The translations under genes were made by a program, and so were the position numbers. Of a stretch of DNA of 64,000 bases, positions 1-8,102 are shown one piece after another. The stretch is taken from the NCBI GenBank assembly GCA_020852835.1, contig JADZAC010000005.1:47688-111687 (forward strand). Reading direction: 5' to 3'. The stretch comes from Flavobacteriales bacterium (GTDB taxonomy: Bacteria > Bacteroidota > Bacteroidia > Flavobacteriales_F > PHOS-HE28). Positions within the stretch are counted from its first letter, which is position 1; each line of letters starts with the position of its first letter. Below the pieces are notes generated by a model. The model ran no database searches. It was not told the origin of the DNA and saw only the letters and a program-made list of their open reading frames with translations.

Positions 1-1939
1 CATCCAAAGCCTGCCCCCGGCGCCCACGTACAACAAAACCTTCAATTGGACCAACCAGTACGGCTTCCGCTACGAGCTCACCAAGAGCCTGAAGGTGGAT
101 TTCAATGCCAACAACAACTCGATCATCGGCGAGCCTGCCGGGCGCGTCAACACCGATGACCGCGACCAATACGCCATCTGGAAAGACAGCGTGCTGGCCA
201 GCATGAGGAATTTCGGGGAAACCACCACCTATGACCACGCGGTGAACGTGACCTACACGCTCCCGCTGGACAAGCTCCCGCTGACCGACTGGATCACCTC
301 CTCGGTGACCTATGGTGCGGGCTACAAGTGGGACCGCGCGCCGCTCACCCAGGACAGCATCGGCAACACCATCCAGAACTCGCGCAACATCAACCTCAGC
401 GGGCAGTTCAACTTTGTGAGCCTGTACAACAAGGTGAAGTACTTCAAGAAGATCAACGACAAGGCGCGTGCCGGTTCACGGGCACCTGCAAACCGCAGGG
501 CCGGGCAAGAGGCCGGGCAGGCGGAAAAGCCCAAGGAGCCCGCAGCGGACGGAAGCAAGTTCAACCCCTTGGAAGGCCTGGCCCGCGTGCTGATGACCGT
601 GCGCACGGGAACGATCACCTACAGCCAGAACAACGGTATTCTGTTGCCGGGCTGGCAACCGGGCAGCAATGTCCTCGGCATGGCCCCGGGCTTCGGTGCT
701 CCGGGCTTCGGGTTCATCCTGGGCGAGCAGAACCAGGACCTGTCCGGCAATTACATCCGCGATTTCGCCACCGAGGCCGCAGCGAACAACTGGCTGGTGC
801 GCACACCGAGCATCTTCAACCCCTACACCAACACCCGCACCGAGACCATCAACGGGCGCTTGTCCCTGGAGCCGTTCAAGAGCATGCGGATCGAGCTGAT
901 GGCCACCCGCACCCAAAGCGAGAACCACAGTTCCTTCTTCCGGTGGAACGCTTCCGAAGGGCGCTATGTGAACGACAGCCCGCAGGATTTCGGCAACTTC
1001 AGCGTGAGCACCATCAACTGGGCCACCACCTTCAGCCGGGACGACGAGAACTTCGTGAACGACATCTTCCTGCACATGCTGGAGGCCCGCGAGGTGATCA
1101 GCAGGCGTTTGGGCCAGGCCGACGCGCGCAGTTCGCCCACCGACAGCGCCTACTGGAGCGGCTACGGAGCGTTGAACCAGGATGTGGTGATCCCGGCGTT
1201 CCTGGCGGCCTATTCGGGCAAGAGCGCGGAGCGGGTGGAGCTCAACCCCTTCAAGCTCATCCCCCTGCCCAACTGGGACATCACCTATGACGGCCTCACG
1301 AAGATCAACCTCTTCAAGAAGTTCTTCCGCACGTTCATGGTCAAGCACAGCTACCGCAGCACGTTCAACATTGGCGGCTACCAGACCAACCTGCTCTACG
1401 AACCCGGCGGCAGCGTGCTGGACGTGGGCGGCAACTTCCTGCCCGAGCGCCAGATCCAAACGGTGACCATCTCGGAGGTGATGCATCCGTTCATCACCTT
1501 CGACGCCACCTTGCAGAACAGCCTGATCGCCAAGTTCGAATACAATCGCGACCGCAACCTCAGCCTGGGCCTCACCAACTACCAAGTGACCGAAGTGCGC
1601 GGCATTGAATACGTGATCGGCAGCGGCTACCGGTTCAAGAACGTGAAGTTCCCCTTCCAGTTGGGCGGCAAAACCCCGCAAAGCGACCTGAACTTGCGGG
1701 TGGACCTGAGCTGGCGGCAGAACAACACGGTGATCCGCAAAATGGAGGAAGGCCAGAACCAGGTCACCGCCGGCCAGGACATCATTTCGGTGAAGACCAG
1801 CGCGGATTATGTGATCGACCAACGCCTGAACCTGCGGGCGTTCTATGAGCGGGTGATCAACAAACCGGTGATCAGCACCTCCTTCCCGAGCGCCAATACC
1901 AACTTGGGCATCAGCTTGCGCTTCACGTTGACCCAATAA
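1..1939 (+). CDS. sprA: T9SS outer-membrane translocon SprA, C-terminal part (cut by window start)
   Basis: The frame is open from base 2, so about 645 C-terminal residues are visible and the start lies outside the window. SprA forms the very large outer-membrane beta-barrel through which the type IX secretion system exports proteins carrying C-terminal sorting domains. The visible part is typical of the family: alternating barrel strands ending in aromatic residues, the NWTNQYGFRYELTKSL-type segment at the left edge, the TYTLPLDKLPLTDWI segment, and a basic low-complexity linker around 470-550. Two secreted proteins with T9SS sorting domains are encoded later in the window, so the system has clients here. 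Recognition is from sequence family memory; the N-terminal part cannot be checked. Confidence 0.9.
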   Translation, partial: IQSLPPAPTYNKTFNWTNQYGFRYELTKSLKVDFNANNNSIIGEPAGRVNTDDRDQYAIWKDSVLASMRNFGETTTYDHAVNVTYTLPLDKLPLTDWITSSVTYGAGYKWDRAPLTQDSIGNTIQNSRNINLSGQFNFVSLYNKVKYFKKINDKARAGSRAPANRRAGQEAGQAEKPKEPAADGSKFNPLEGLARVLMTVRTGTITYSQNNGILLPGWQPGSNVLGMAPGFGAPGFGFILGEQNQDLSGNYIRDFATEAAANNWLVRTPSIFNPYTNTRTETINGRLSLEPFKSMRIELMATRTQSENHSSFFRWNASEGRYVNDSPQDFGNFSVSTINWATTFSRDDENFVNDIFLHMLEAREVISRRLGQADARSSPTDSAYWSGYGALNQDVVIPAFLAAYSGKSAERVELNPFKLIPLPNWDITYDGLTKINLFKKFFRTFMVKHSYRSTFNIGGYQTNLLYEPGGSVLDVGGNFLPERQIQTVTISEVMHPFITFDATLQNSLIAKFEYNRDRNLSLGLTNYQVTEVRGIEYVIGSGYRFKNVKFPFQLGGKTPQSDLNLRVDLSWRQNNTVIRKMEEGQNQVTAGQDIISVKTSADYVIDQRLNLRAFYERVINKPVISTSFPSANTNLGISLRFTLTQ

Positions 1940-1943
1940 CAAG

Positions 1944-1951
1944 CATCTTTG
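1944..1951 (+). promoter_or_regulatory. -7 promoter element of gcvH
   Basis: CATCTTTG matches the Bacteroidota TAnnTTTG element with one mismatch. It lies 36 bases before the gcvH ATG at 1988. The longer open frame beginning at 1949 would start inside it, which supports 1988 as the start. Confidence 0.5.
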
Positions 1952-1987
1952 CACCAGCATACCATTCAACTCAATCCAGGAACTGCG

Positions 1988-2365
1988 ATGAACATCCCGG
2001 CGGAACTGAAGTACAGCAAGGACCACGAGTGGGTCCGTGTAGAAGGCAATGTGGCCATAGTGGGCATTACGGACCATGCCCAAAGCGAGCTCGGCGACAT
2101 TGTGTTCGTGGACATCAACACGCTGGGTGAAACCGTGGCCCAGGAAGCGGTGTTCGGGACGATCGAGGCGGTGAAGACCGTGAGCGACCTGTTCATGCCC
2201 GTTGGCGGCAAGGTGCTGGAGGTGAACACGGCCCTGGCCGACGATCCTTCGGCGGTGAACAAGGATCCCTACGGGGCAGGCTGGCTGGTGCGCGTGGAAA
2301 TGGCCGATGCCAAGCAATTGGACGGCCTGTTGACCTCCCAGCAGTACGGGGCGACCATCGCCTGA
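1988..2365 (+). CDS. gcvH: Glycine cleavage system H protein
   Basis: This 125-residue protein has the usual length for GcvH, which carries the aminomethyl group between the P, T and L proteins of the glycine cleavage complex on a lipoyl-lysine arm. The opening [16 protein letters not shown] is the family N-terminus. The lipoylation site is Lys63 in [11 protein letters not shown]. The ATG at 1988 is chosen because homologues begin here and because an upstream -7 element lies within the longer frame. The gene sits between sprA and a VanZ-like gene; the other glycine cleavage genes are not in the window. Confidence 0.96.
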   Translation: MNIPAELKYSKDHEWVRVEGNVAIVGITDHAQSELGDIVFVDINTLGETVAQEAVFGTIEAVKTVSDLFMPVGGKVLEVNTALADDPSAVNKDPYGAGWLVRVEMADAKQLDGLLTSQQYGATIA

Positions 2366-2368
2366 GCG

Positions 2369-2764
2369 GTGCATTTCCTGCGGTTCATCAAGCGCCATGC
2401 AGGCCGCTGGGCCGGCCTGTGGGCGGTGCTCATCCTGGTGCTCACCTTGATGCCGGTGAGCGAGGTGCCGCGATGGACCTGGGCCGACGTGATCTATTTG
2501 GACAAGTTCGTGCACGCCTTCCTGTTCGGTGTGCAAGGCGTGTTGTTGGGCATGGCCTGGACCAAGCCCGGCACAAGCGCCAGGAACAGGTATGCGTGGG
2601 CGCTTGGGGCCGCAGTGGCCTTTGGCGGCGCCGTGGAACTGGTGCAGCAGGGCATGGGCCAAGGCAGGCACGGTGATGTGCTGGACCTGCTGGCCGATGC
2701 CGCCGGGGCGTTGGCCGGGTATGCGTGGTTGCACTGGCGCCTGCGGCGCGGGGCAATGGCCTAA
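2369..2764 (+). CDS. VanZ-like family membrane protein
   Basis: The gene starts at GTG 2369, three bases after the gcvH stop, so the two are probably cotranscribed. The 131-residue product has about four hydrophobic segments. It shows the VanZ-like pattern: a DKFVHAFLF segment after the first extracytoplasmic loop and an E...QQ...GR.GD..DLLAD segment before the last helix. The molecular role of VanZ-like proteins is not established in most bacteria; the name comes from a teicoplanin-resistance accessory protein, and resistance is not implied here. Small gcvH-linked VanZ-like proteins are common in Bacteroidota. The 3' end overlaps the end of the convergent cysN by four bases. Confidence 0.8.
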   Translation: MHFLRFIKRHAGRWAGLWAVLILVLTLMPVSEVPRWTWADVIYLDKFVHAFLFGVQGVLLGMAWTKPGTSARNRYAWALGAAVAFGGAVELVQQGMGQGRHGDVLDLLADAAGALAGYAWLHWRLRRGAMA

Positions 2765-4032
2765 ACGATCATGCCGGCCGCAACGGTCTCGTTGGTCGCC
2801 TCGTCCACCAGGATCAGGCTTCCGGTGCTGCGGTTGCGGCTGTACGGATCGAAATGCAGGGGCACGGTGGTGCGCAGGTGTACCCGCCCGATGTCGTTCA
2901 TGCCGATGGCCTTGTTGTCATCGGGGAACTTGCGCAGGGTGTTGATGTCCATTTTGTAGGCCACTTCCTTCACCATGCAGCGTGCATCGCGCGTGGTGTG
3001 CTTCACCACGTATTTCCCGTTGGGCTGCAACGGGCGCTCGTTCAGCCAGCACAGCATCACGTCCACGTCCTGGCTGCTGTTGGGCAAGTTGTTCGGGCCT
3101 ACGATCATATCGCCGCGGCTGATGTCGATCTCATCCTGCAGGGTCACGGTAACGCTCTGCGGGGCGAAGGCTTCGTTCACCTCGTGCTCGCCCATGTGGA
3201 TGGACTTGATGGTGCTCTGGAAGCCGCTGGGCAGCACCTGCACGGGGTCGCCGGTGCGGAAGATGCCCGCGTTGATCTGGCCGGCGAATCCGCGGAAGTC
3301 ATGCCATTCATCGGTCATGGGCCGGATCACATGTTGCACCGGCAGGCGGCGGTCGATGTGGTTGCGGTCACCGGAGATATGGATGTTTTCCAGCATGTAC
3401 ATCAGGGTGCTCCCCTGGTACCAGTCCATGCGGTTGCTGCGGATCACCACATTGTCGCCTTTGAGCGCGCTGATGGGGATGAAGTTGAGGTCGCGCACGT
3501 CCAACTTGCTGCTGAAATCCTCCAGCTGGTGCTGGATGTCCTTGAAGACCTTCTCATCGTAGTCCACCAGGTCCATCTTGTTGATGCAGAACACGATGTG
3601 CGGGATGCCGAGCAGTGAAGCGATGAAGGCGTGGCGGTTGGTCTGTTCCTGGATGCCTTTGCGGGCGTCCACCAGGATGATCGCCAGGTTGGCGGTGCTG
3701 GCGCCGGTGACCATGTTGCGGGTGTACTGGATGTGCCCGGGCGTGTCGGCAATGATGAATTTGCGCCTGGGCGTGGCGAAGTAGCGGTAGGCCACATCGA
3801 TGGTGATGCCCTGTTCGCGTTCGGCACGAAGCCCGTCGGTGAGCAGGCTCAGGTCCACCTCACCGCTGCCCCGCTTGGAGCTGGCTTTTTCCACGGCTTC
3901 CAGCTGGTCATCGAAGATCGAGCGGCTGTCGTACAGCAACCGGCCGATCAGGGTGCTTTTTCCGTCGTCCACGCTGCCCGCAGTGGTAAAGCGGAGCAGG
4001 TCCATGTCCAAATATCCGTTGGTAGAGCTCAT
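2761..4032 (-). CDS. cysN: Sulfate adenylyltransferase subunit 1 (GTPase subunit)
   Basis: CysN is the GTPase that drives ATP sulfurylase, the enzyme making adenosine 5'-phosphosulfate from sulfate and ATP with CysD. The 423-residue protein has the translational-GTPase motifs: P-loop GSVDDGKST at 19-27, DTPGH at 96-100 and NKMD at 151-154, followed by EF-Tu-like beta-barrel domains. It lacks the C-terminal APS-kinase domain of the fused CysNC form, and a separate cysC lies upstream. It is the last gene of the minus-strand order cysC-cysD-cysN. No PAPS reductase or sulfite reductase gene is nearby, while five sulfotransferase genes are, which suggests PAPS made here feeds sulfation. Confidence 0.96.
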   Translation of the reverse strand: MSSTNGYLDMDLLRFTTAGSVDDGKSTLIGRLLYDSRSIFDDQLEAVEKASSKRGSGEVDLSLLTDGLRAEREQGITIDVAYRYFATPRRKFIIADTPGHIQYTRNMVTGASTANLAIILVDARKGIQEQTNRHAFIASLLGIPHIVFCINKMDLVDYDEKVFKDIQHQLEDFSSKLDVRDLNFIPISALKGDNVVIRSNRMDWYQGSTLMYMLENIHISGDRNHIDRRLPVQHVIRPMTDEWHDFRGFAGQINAGIFRTGDPVQVLPSGFQSTIKSIHMGEHEVNEAFAPQSVTVTLQDEIDISRGDMIVGPNNLPNSSQDVDVMLCWLNERPLQPNGKYVVKHTTRDARCMVKEVAYKMDINTLRKFPDDNKAIGMNDIGRVHLRTTVPLHFDPYSRNRSTGSLILVDEATNETVAAGMIV

Positions 4033-4080
4033 GTCTTGTCGATGATGCGTTTGATGTGCGGCAGGCCTTGCAGCTTCCGC

Positions 4081-4986
4081 TCAGAAATAACCTTCCTTCT
4101 TGCGGTCTTCCATGGCCGCTTCGCTGCGTTTGTCGTCCATGCGGGAGCCGCGTTCGGTGGTGCGTGTGGAGGCGACCTCCTCGATGATCTCCTCCAAGGT
4201 GGATGCGGGGGAATCCACGGCACCGGTGCAGCTCATGTCGCCCACGGTACGGAAGCGCACGCGCTTCATGTAGGGCTTTTCATCGGGCTTCAGGCGCATG
4301 AAGGAGGAGTTGGCGTAGATCACGCCGTCGCGCTCGAACACCTCGCGTTCATGGCTGAAGTAGATGCTGGGGATGGGGATCTTTTCCAGCAGGATGTACT
4401 GCCACACGTCCATCTCGGTCCAGTTGCTGATGGGGAAAGCGCGGAAATGCTCACCCGGGCGCTTGCGTCCGTTGTAGAGGTTCCAGAGTTCGGGCCGCTG
4501 GTTCTTGGGGTCCCACTGGCCGAATTCGTCGCGGTGGCTGAACACGCGCTCTTTGGCGCGTGCTTTTTCCTCATCGCGGCGGGCACCTCCGATGGCGCAA
4601 TCGATCTTGTGCGTCTCGATGGCTTCCAGGAGCGTGTGGGTTTGCAGTTTGTTGCGGCTGGCGTAGTAACCGGTTTCCTCCTGCACCTTGCCTTCGTCGA
4701 TGCTCTTCTGCACGCTGCCCACCAAGAGGGTGGCCCCATGCTCTTTTACCAGGGCATCGCGGAAATCGATGGCCTCGGGGAAGTTGTGGCCGGTGTCCAC
4801 GTGCAGCAGGGGGAAGGGCACCTTGGCGGGGTAGAAAGCCTTGCGGGCCAGGTGAAAGCACAGGATGCTGTCCTTGCCACCGCTGAACAGCAGGGTGGGG
4901 TTGTCGAACTGGGAGGCCACTTCGCGCAGGATGTGGATGCTCTCGCTTTCGAGTTCCTTGAGGTGAGTGAGGCGATAGGAATGCAT
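4081..4986 (-). CDS. cysD: Sulfate adenylyltransferase subunit 2
   Basis: CysD is the catalytic adenylyltransferase subunit of ATP sulfurylase. The 301-residue protein has the usual family length. It carries the PP-loop SGGKDS at 35-40, which binds ATP, and the conserved HVDTGHNFPE and QWDPKNQRPELW segments. The start at 4986 (MHSYRLTHLKELE) matches family N-termini; a longer open frame runs back through cysC but is not coding there. It lies 11 bases downstream of cysC and 48 bases upstream of cysN on the same strand, so the three form one transcription unit for APS and PAPS synthesis. Confidence 0.96.
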   Translation of the reverse strand: MHSYRLTHLKELESESIHILREVASQFDNPTLLFSGGKDSILCFHLARKAFYPAKVPFPLLHVDTGHNFPEAIDFRDALVKEHGATLLVGSVQKSIDEGKVQEETGYYASRNKLQTHTLLEAIETHKIDCAIGGARRDEEKARAKERVFSHRDEFGQWDPKNQRPELWNLYNGRKRPGEHFRAFPISNWTEMDVWQYILLEKIPIPSIYFSHEREVFERDGVIYANSSFMRLKPDEKPYMKRVRFRTVGDMSCTGAVDSPASTLEEIIEEVASTRTTERGSRMDDKRSEAAMEDRKKEGYF

Positions 4987-4997
4987 GTCGGTTCTGT

Positions 4998-5603
4998 TCA
5001 GTTCCGGTTGATACGCTGCACCACGTGCAGAAAAAGTTCTTGGGAGGTGTCCTCCACGCCACGCCCGGCCGTGGTCAGGCGCAAGGCCGGTGCCGCAGGG
5101 GCCTCGAACGGGGCGCTGATGCCGGTGAAATCCTTGAGTTCCCCGGCGCGTGCCTTGGCATAGAGCCCCTTTACGTCCCGCCGTTCGCACTCTTCCAAGG
5201 GGGTGTCCACGAAGACTTCCACGAAGTCGGTGGCGCCGATGATCGTGCGGGCCTGCTCGCGGATGGCGATGGTGGGGCTTACGAAGCTGCAGATCACCAC
5301 GGCCCCGTTCTGCACGAAGAGCTTGGCCACCTCGGCGATGCGGCGGATGTTCTCCGTGCGGTCGGCCCCGCTGAAGCCCAGGTTGTTGTTGATGCCCGTG
5401 CGGATGTTGTCCCCGTCCAGCACCACGGTGTAGCGGCCGGCCGCGTGCAGCTTGCGTTCGAGCGCAATGGCGATGGTGCTCTTCCCGCTGCCGCTCAGGC
5501 CGGTCATCCATACCGCGCAGCCACGCTGCTGCAACAAGGCCTCCTTGTCCGTGCGCTGCAGCATGCGCTCAAAGACAGGGTGGATGTTGGCAGGGGTGCT
5601 CAT
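4998..5603 (-). CDS. cysC: Adenylyl-sulfate kinase (APS kinase)
   Basis: CysC phosphorylates APS at the 3' position to give PAPS, the sulfate donor for sulfotransferases and a substrate for reductive assimilation. The 201-residue protein has the P-loop GLSGSGKS at 35-42, the DGDNIR segment, the substrate-binding FISPTIA-like stretch (here FVSPTIA) and the KGLYAKARAG segment. The start at 5603 was chosen over an ATG at 5648 because a -7 promoter element (5646-5653) overlaps the latter. It is the first gene of cysC-cysD-cysN and lies next to the polysaccharide locus with its sulfotransferases. Confidence 0.95.
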   Translation of the reverse strand: MSTPANIHPVFERMLQRTDKEALLQQRGCAVWMTGLSGSGKSTIAIALERKLHAAGRYTVVLDGDNIRTGINNNLGFSGADRTENIRRIAEVAKLFVQNGAVVICSFVSPTIAIREQARTIIGATDFVEVFVDTPLEECERRDVKGLYAKARAGELKDFTGISAPFEAPAAPALRLTTAGRGVEDTSQELFLHVVQRINRN

Positions 5604-5645
5604 TCGGGCTTGAACGTGGAACCGGGGGTTCTGGTTTTCGGGGTG

Positions 5646-5653
5646 CAAAGGTC
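5646..5653 (-). promoter_or_regulatory. -7 promoter element of cysCDN
   Basis: GACCTTTG on the minus strand, one mismatch from TAnnTTTG, lies 42 bases before the cysC ATG at 5603. No terminator is visible between it and the upstream gene ending at 5673, so read-through from the polysaccharide operon remains possible. Confidence 0.45.
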
Positions 5654-5672
5654 GGGTTTTTCAACTTGGGAA

Positions 5673-6695
5673 TCAAGGCGCTGCCAAATACCGGCCGGCA
5701 TCGCGCTTGAAGGCGGCACAGAAGGCCCTGGCCCCGGTGTTGTTCAAGTGGGCGCTGTTCTTGAAGGCGCTGTCGGGCAGCTGCATGTGGGAATAGTCGT
5801 AGAAGTGCAGGTTGGGGTGGTGCTGCTGCAGCGAATCGAACAGGGCAGTGATCTCGCCGTAGTTGGCAATGCCCTTGAGCTCGCTCCAGTGCTGCGGGGT
5901 GTAGGCCACCAGCACCTGGCGGTCGGGCCTGCTGGCCACCAGTTCGGCGAAGCGGGCCACGCGTTCCTTGGGGGCGCTGAAGAGCAGCAGGGTGTTCAAG
6001 GCCTGGAGCTTGTAACGGTCCTCGGCCGAGATGGCTTCCTTCACATCGTCCTTGTCGTGTTCGAGCTTTTCGCGCAAGGCGATGGAACGTTCGCGGGCGG
6101 CGACCTGGTTGGCCAGCTGCACGGGCGGTGCGGCGCGCTCGGTGAACAGTCCGCCCTTGACGGACACGCGGGTGGAGGTGCCGTCGTCGTCCATGCCTTT
6201 GCGCACATAGCCTTCGATGCTGCCGAAGTAGCGCAGGCCGGGCACCATGAAACGGGTTTCCAAGCGGTCGCTTTTCCGCAGGAAGTCCTTTACGCCCGGC
6301 TCATTGATGTTGGGCGCGAAGGTGGCCATGTCAATGGTGTACTGCGGGGCGTGCACGAAGTAGCGGTGGTTGAACTCGAGCAGCACCGGGGTGGTGCGCG
6401 GTTTGGCCAGTTCGGTTTCCAGCAGGAACTCGACAATGTCGAAGTTGCCGCGCTCCATGGAATAGTTGTACACCGTGGGGGCCAGGCTGTCCGGGATGAA
6501 GGCGCTGCGGCCTTTGGAGCTGCCGAACACGGGGATCTCTGCCGGGTCGGTGCTTTGCACCAAGCGGCGGATCTTGGAGGGGTTGCTGGCCTTGTCGTTG
6601 AAGATGAACCAGCGCTGCACCACGAGGTCCGTGCAGAGGGCCACCACGATGAAGGCGATGATGAAAAAGGCGGAATTGCGCACCAGGGTCTTCAT
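5673..6695 (-). CDS. SGNH-hydrolase-like partner of the MBOAT acyltransferase
   Basis: This 340-residue protein has one N-terminal membrane segment (about 7-26) and a large extracytoplasmic domain. A GSSKGRSAF motif at 58-66 looks like the block I serine of the SGNH/AlgX/DltD-like fold, and NSAHLNNTG near 313-321 looks like the C-terminal block V, where the usual DxxH is NxxH here. It starts six bases after the stop of the MBOAT gene, and such pairs are known from alginate O-acetylation (AlgI with AlgJ/AlgX) and related systems. The likely role is transfer of an acyl group onto the polysaccharide outside the inner membrane. Function is inferred from pairing and motifs; whether it is catalytic with the altered motif is uncertain. 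Confidence 0.7.
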   Translation of the reverse strand: MKTLVRNSAFFIIAFIVVALCTDLVVQRWFIFNDKASNPSKIRRLVQSTDPAEIPVFGSSKGRSAFIPDSLAPTVYNYSMERGNFDIVEFLLETELAKPRTTPVLLEFNHRYFVHAPQYTIDMATFAPNINEPGVKDFLRKSDRLETRFMVPGLRYFGSIEGYVRKGMDDDGTSTRVSVKGGLFTERAAPPVQLANQVAARERSIALREKLEHDKDDVKEAISAEDRYKLQALNTLLLFSAPKERVARFAELVASRPDRQVLVAYTPQHWSELKGIANYGEITALFDSLQQHHPNLHFYDYSHMQLPDSAFKNSAHLNNTGARAFCAAFKRDAGRYLAAP

Positions 6696-6701
6696 CTCCG
6701 G

Positions 6702-8093
6702 TCAGAATTGGAAGTAGATGAACTGGTTCATGGAATCCGATCCAAAGATGAAGATGATCACCAGCATGCCCAGGACGTACAAGTTATCGTACTTGAAGCG
6801 CAGGCTGCGGGGCAACAATGTAGTGGCCACGGCCAGCAGGGCGAAGAAGATGGCGAGCACCATCTGGGAGAAATAGCCCGAGCGCAGGTCTGCCATGGAG
6901 AGGCGGAAATCGGTGAACATGTGGTGGATCACCGTGAAGGAATCGGTGGCGCTGTTGCGGAAGAAGATGCAGGAGAAGATGATCAGGCTGCTGTTCCACA
7001 CCGTCCAAACGGCCTTCATGGGGGCGGTGTTGTTGAAGTTCTTGAGGGCCTTGATGCGGATGTACTGGCGCTGGAGCACCATGGCCACGCCGTGGAACAG
7101 GCCGAAGAGGATGAAGTTCCAAGTGGGCCCGTGCCAGAAGCCGATGATGACGAACACGGCGATGGTGATGAACACGATCTTGTTGGGGGCACTGCGCACC
7201 CATGGCCTGTAGAGGTAGTCGCCGATCCAGGAGGTGAGCGATATGTGCCACTTGGCCCAGGCCGCATTGAGGTTGGTGGTGAGGAAGGGCCGGTCGAAGT
7301 TCTCCATGATCCTCACGCCCATGAGGCGGGCCGAGCCGATGGCAATGTCCGTGTAGCCGCTGAAGTCGCAGAAGAGCTGCACGGTGAAGAGCACGGCTGC
7401 GATGGCATACTGCAGGCCGGAGGCGCTGGGCACGTTGCCGTAGAGCTGGTCCACAAAGGGGCCGATGTTGTCGGCCACCACCACTTTCTTGAAGAAGCCC
7501 AGCAGGATCTTGTTGAGGCCGTAGCGAATGTCGTCATTGGTGGCGGGCACATGGGCACGCAGCTGCGGGATCAGGTTGCCGGCGCGTTCAATGGGGCCGG
7601 CCACCAGCTGGGGGAAATAGCAGACGTACAGGGCGAAGTAGCCGAAGTGGTGCTCTGCCTTGTCCTTGCCTTTGTACACGTCGAAAGTGTAGCTCAGGCT
7701 TTGGAAGGTGTAGAAGGAGATGCCCAAGGGCAGGATGATGTTGAGCACGGGGGAGTCATAGTACACGCCGACCTCACCGAAGAGCACCTCGATGTTGTAG
7801 GAGAAGAAGTTCATGTACTTGAAGAAGAAGAGCAGGCCCAGGTTGCCCAGCATGCTGGCCGCCATGTACATGCGGCGGGTCTTCGCGTCGGTGGAGGCCT
7901 CCATTTTGATCGCGGACCAATAGTCCACGATGGTGGAGAAGAGCATGAAAACCGCGAAGAACGGTTTCCACCACATGTAGAACAGGTAACTGGCCCCCAA
8001 CAGCATCACCCAGCGGTGCGCCTTGGGGATCATGTGGTACAAGATCAGTACCACGGGCAGGAATACGAGGTAGGCAACGGAGTTGAAGAGCAT
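6702..8093 (-). CDS. MBOAT family O-acyltransferase (AlgI-like)
   Basis: This 463-residue polytopic inner-membrane protein has about ten or more hydrophobic segments. It carries the MBOAT signature: the conserved His in FWHGPTWNF (His321), a second motif WHISLTSW around 282-289, and the PQLVAGPIERA segment near 161-171. AlgI-like MBOATs move acyl groups, usually acetyl, across the membrane for O-acylation of exopolysaccharide or teichoic acid. It lies between a GT4 gene nine bases upstream and the SGNH-like gene six bases downstream, so it probably acts on the polymer made by this locus. The acceptor sugar is unknown. Confidence 0.92.
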   Translation of the reverse strand: MLFNSVAYLVFLPVVLILYHMIPKAHRWVMLLGASYLFYMWWKPFFAVFMLFSTIVDYWSAIKMEASTDAKTRRMYMAASMLGNLGLLFFFKYMNFFSYNIEVLFGEVGVYYDSPVLNIILPLGISFYTFQSLSYTFDVYKGKDKAEHHFGYFALYVCYFPQLVAGPIERAGNLIPQLRAHVPATNDDIRYGLNKILLGFFKKVVVADNIGPFVDQLYGNVPSASGLQYAIAAVLFTVQLFCDFSGYTDIAIGSARLMGVRIMENFDRPFLTTNLNAAWAKWHISLTSWIGDYLYRPWVRSAPNKIVFITIAVFVIIGFWHGPTWNFILFGLFHGVAMVLQRQYIRIKALKNFNNTAPMKAVWTVWNSSLIIFSCIFFRNSATDSFTVIHHMFTDFRLSMADLRSGYFSQMVLAIFFALLAVATTLLPRSLRFKYDNLYVLGMLVIIFIFGSDSMNQFIYFQF

Positions 8094-8102
8094 AGGGGGC
8101 GG

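Noticed and set aside
2369..2764. Glycopeptide-resistance gene because of VanZ similarity
   Set aside because: VanZ-like proteins are widespread and no vanHAX genes are nearby.
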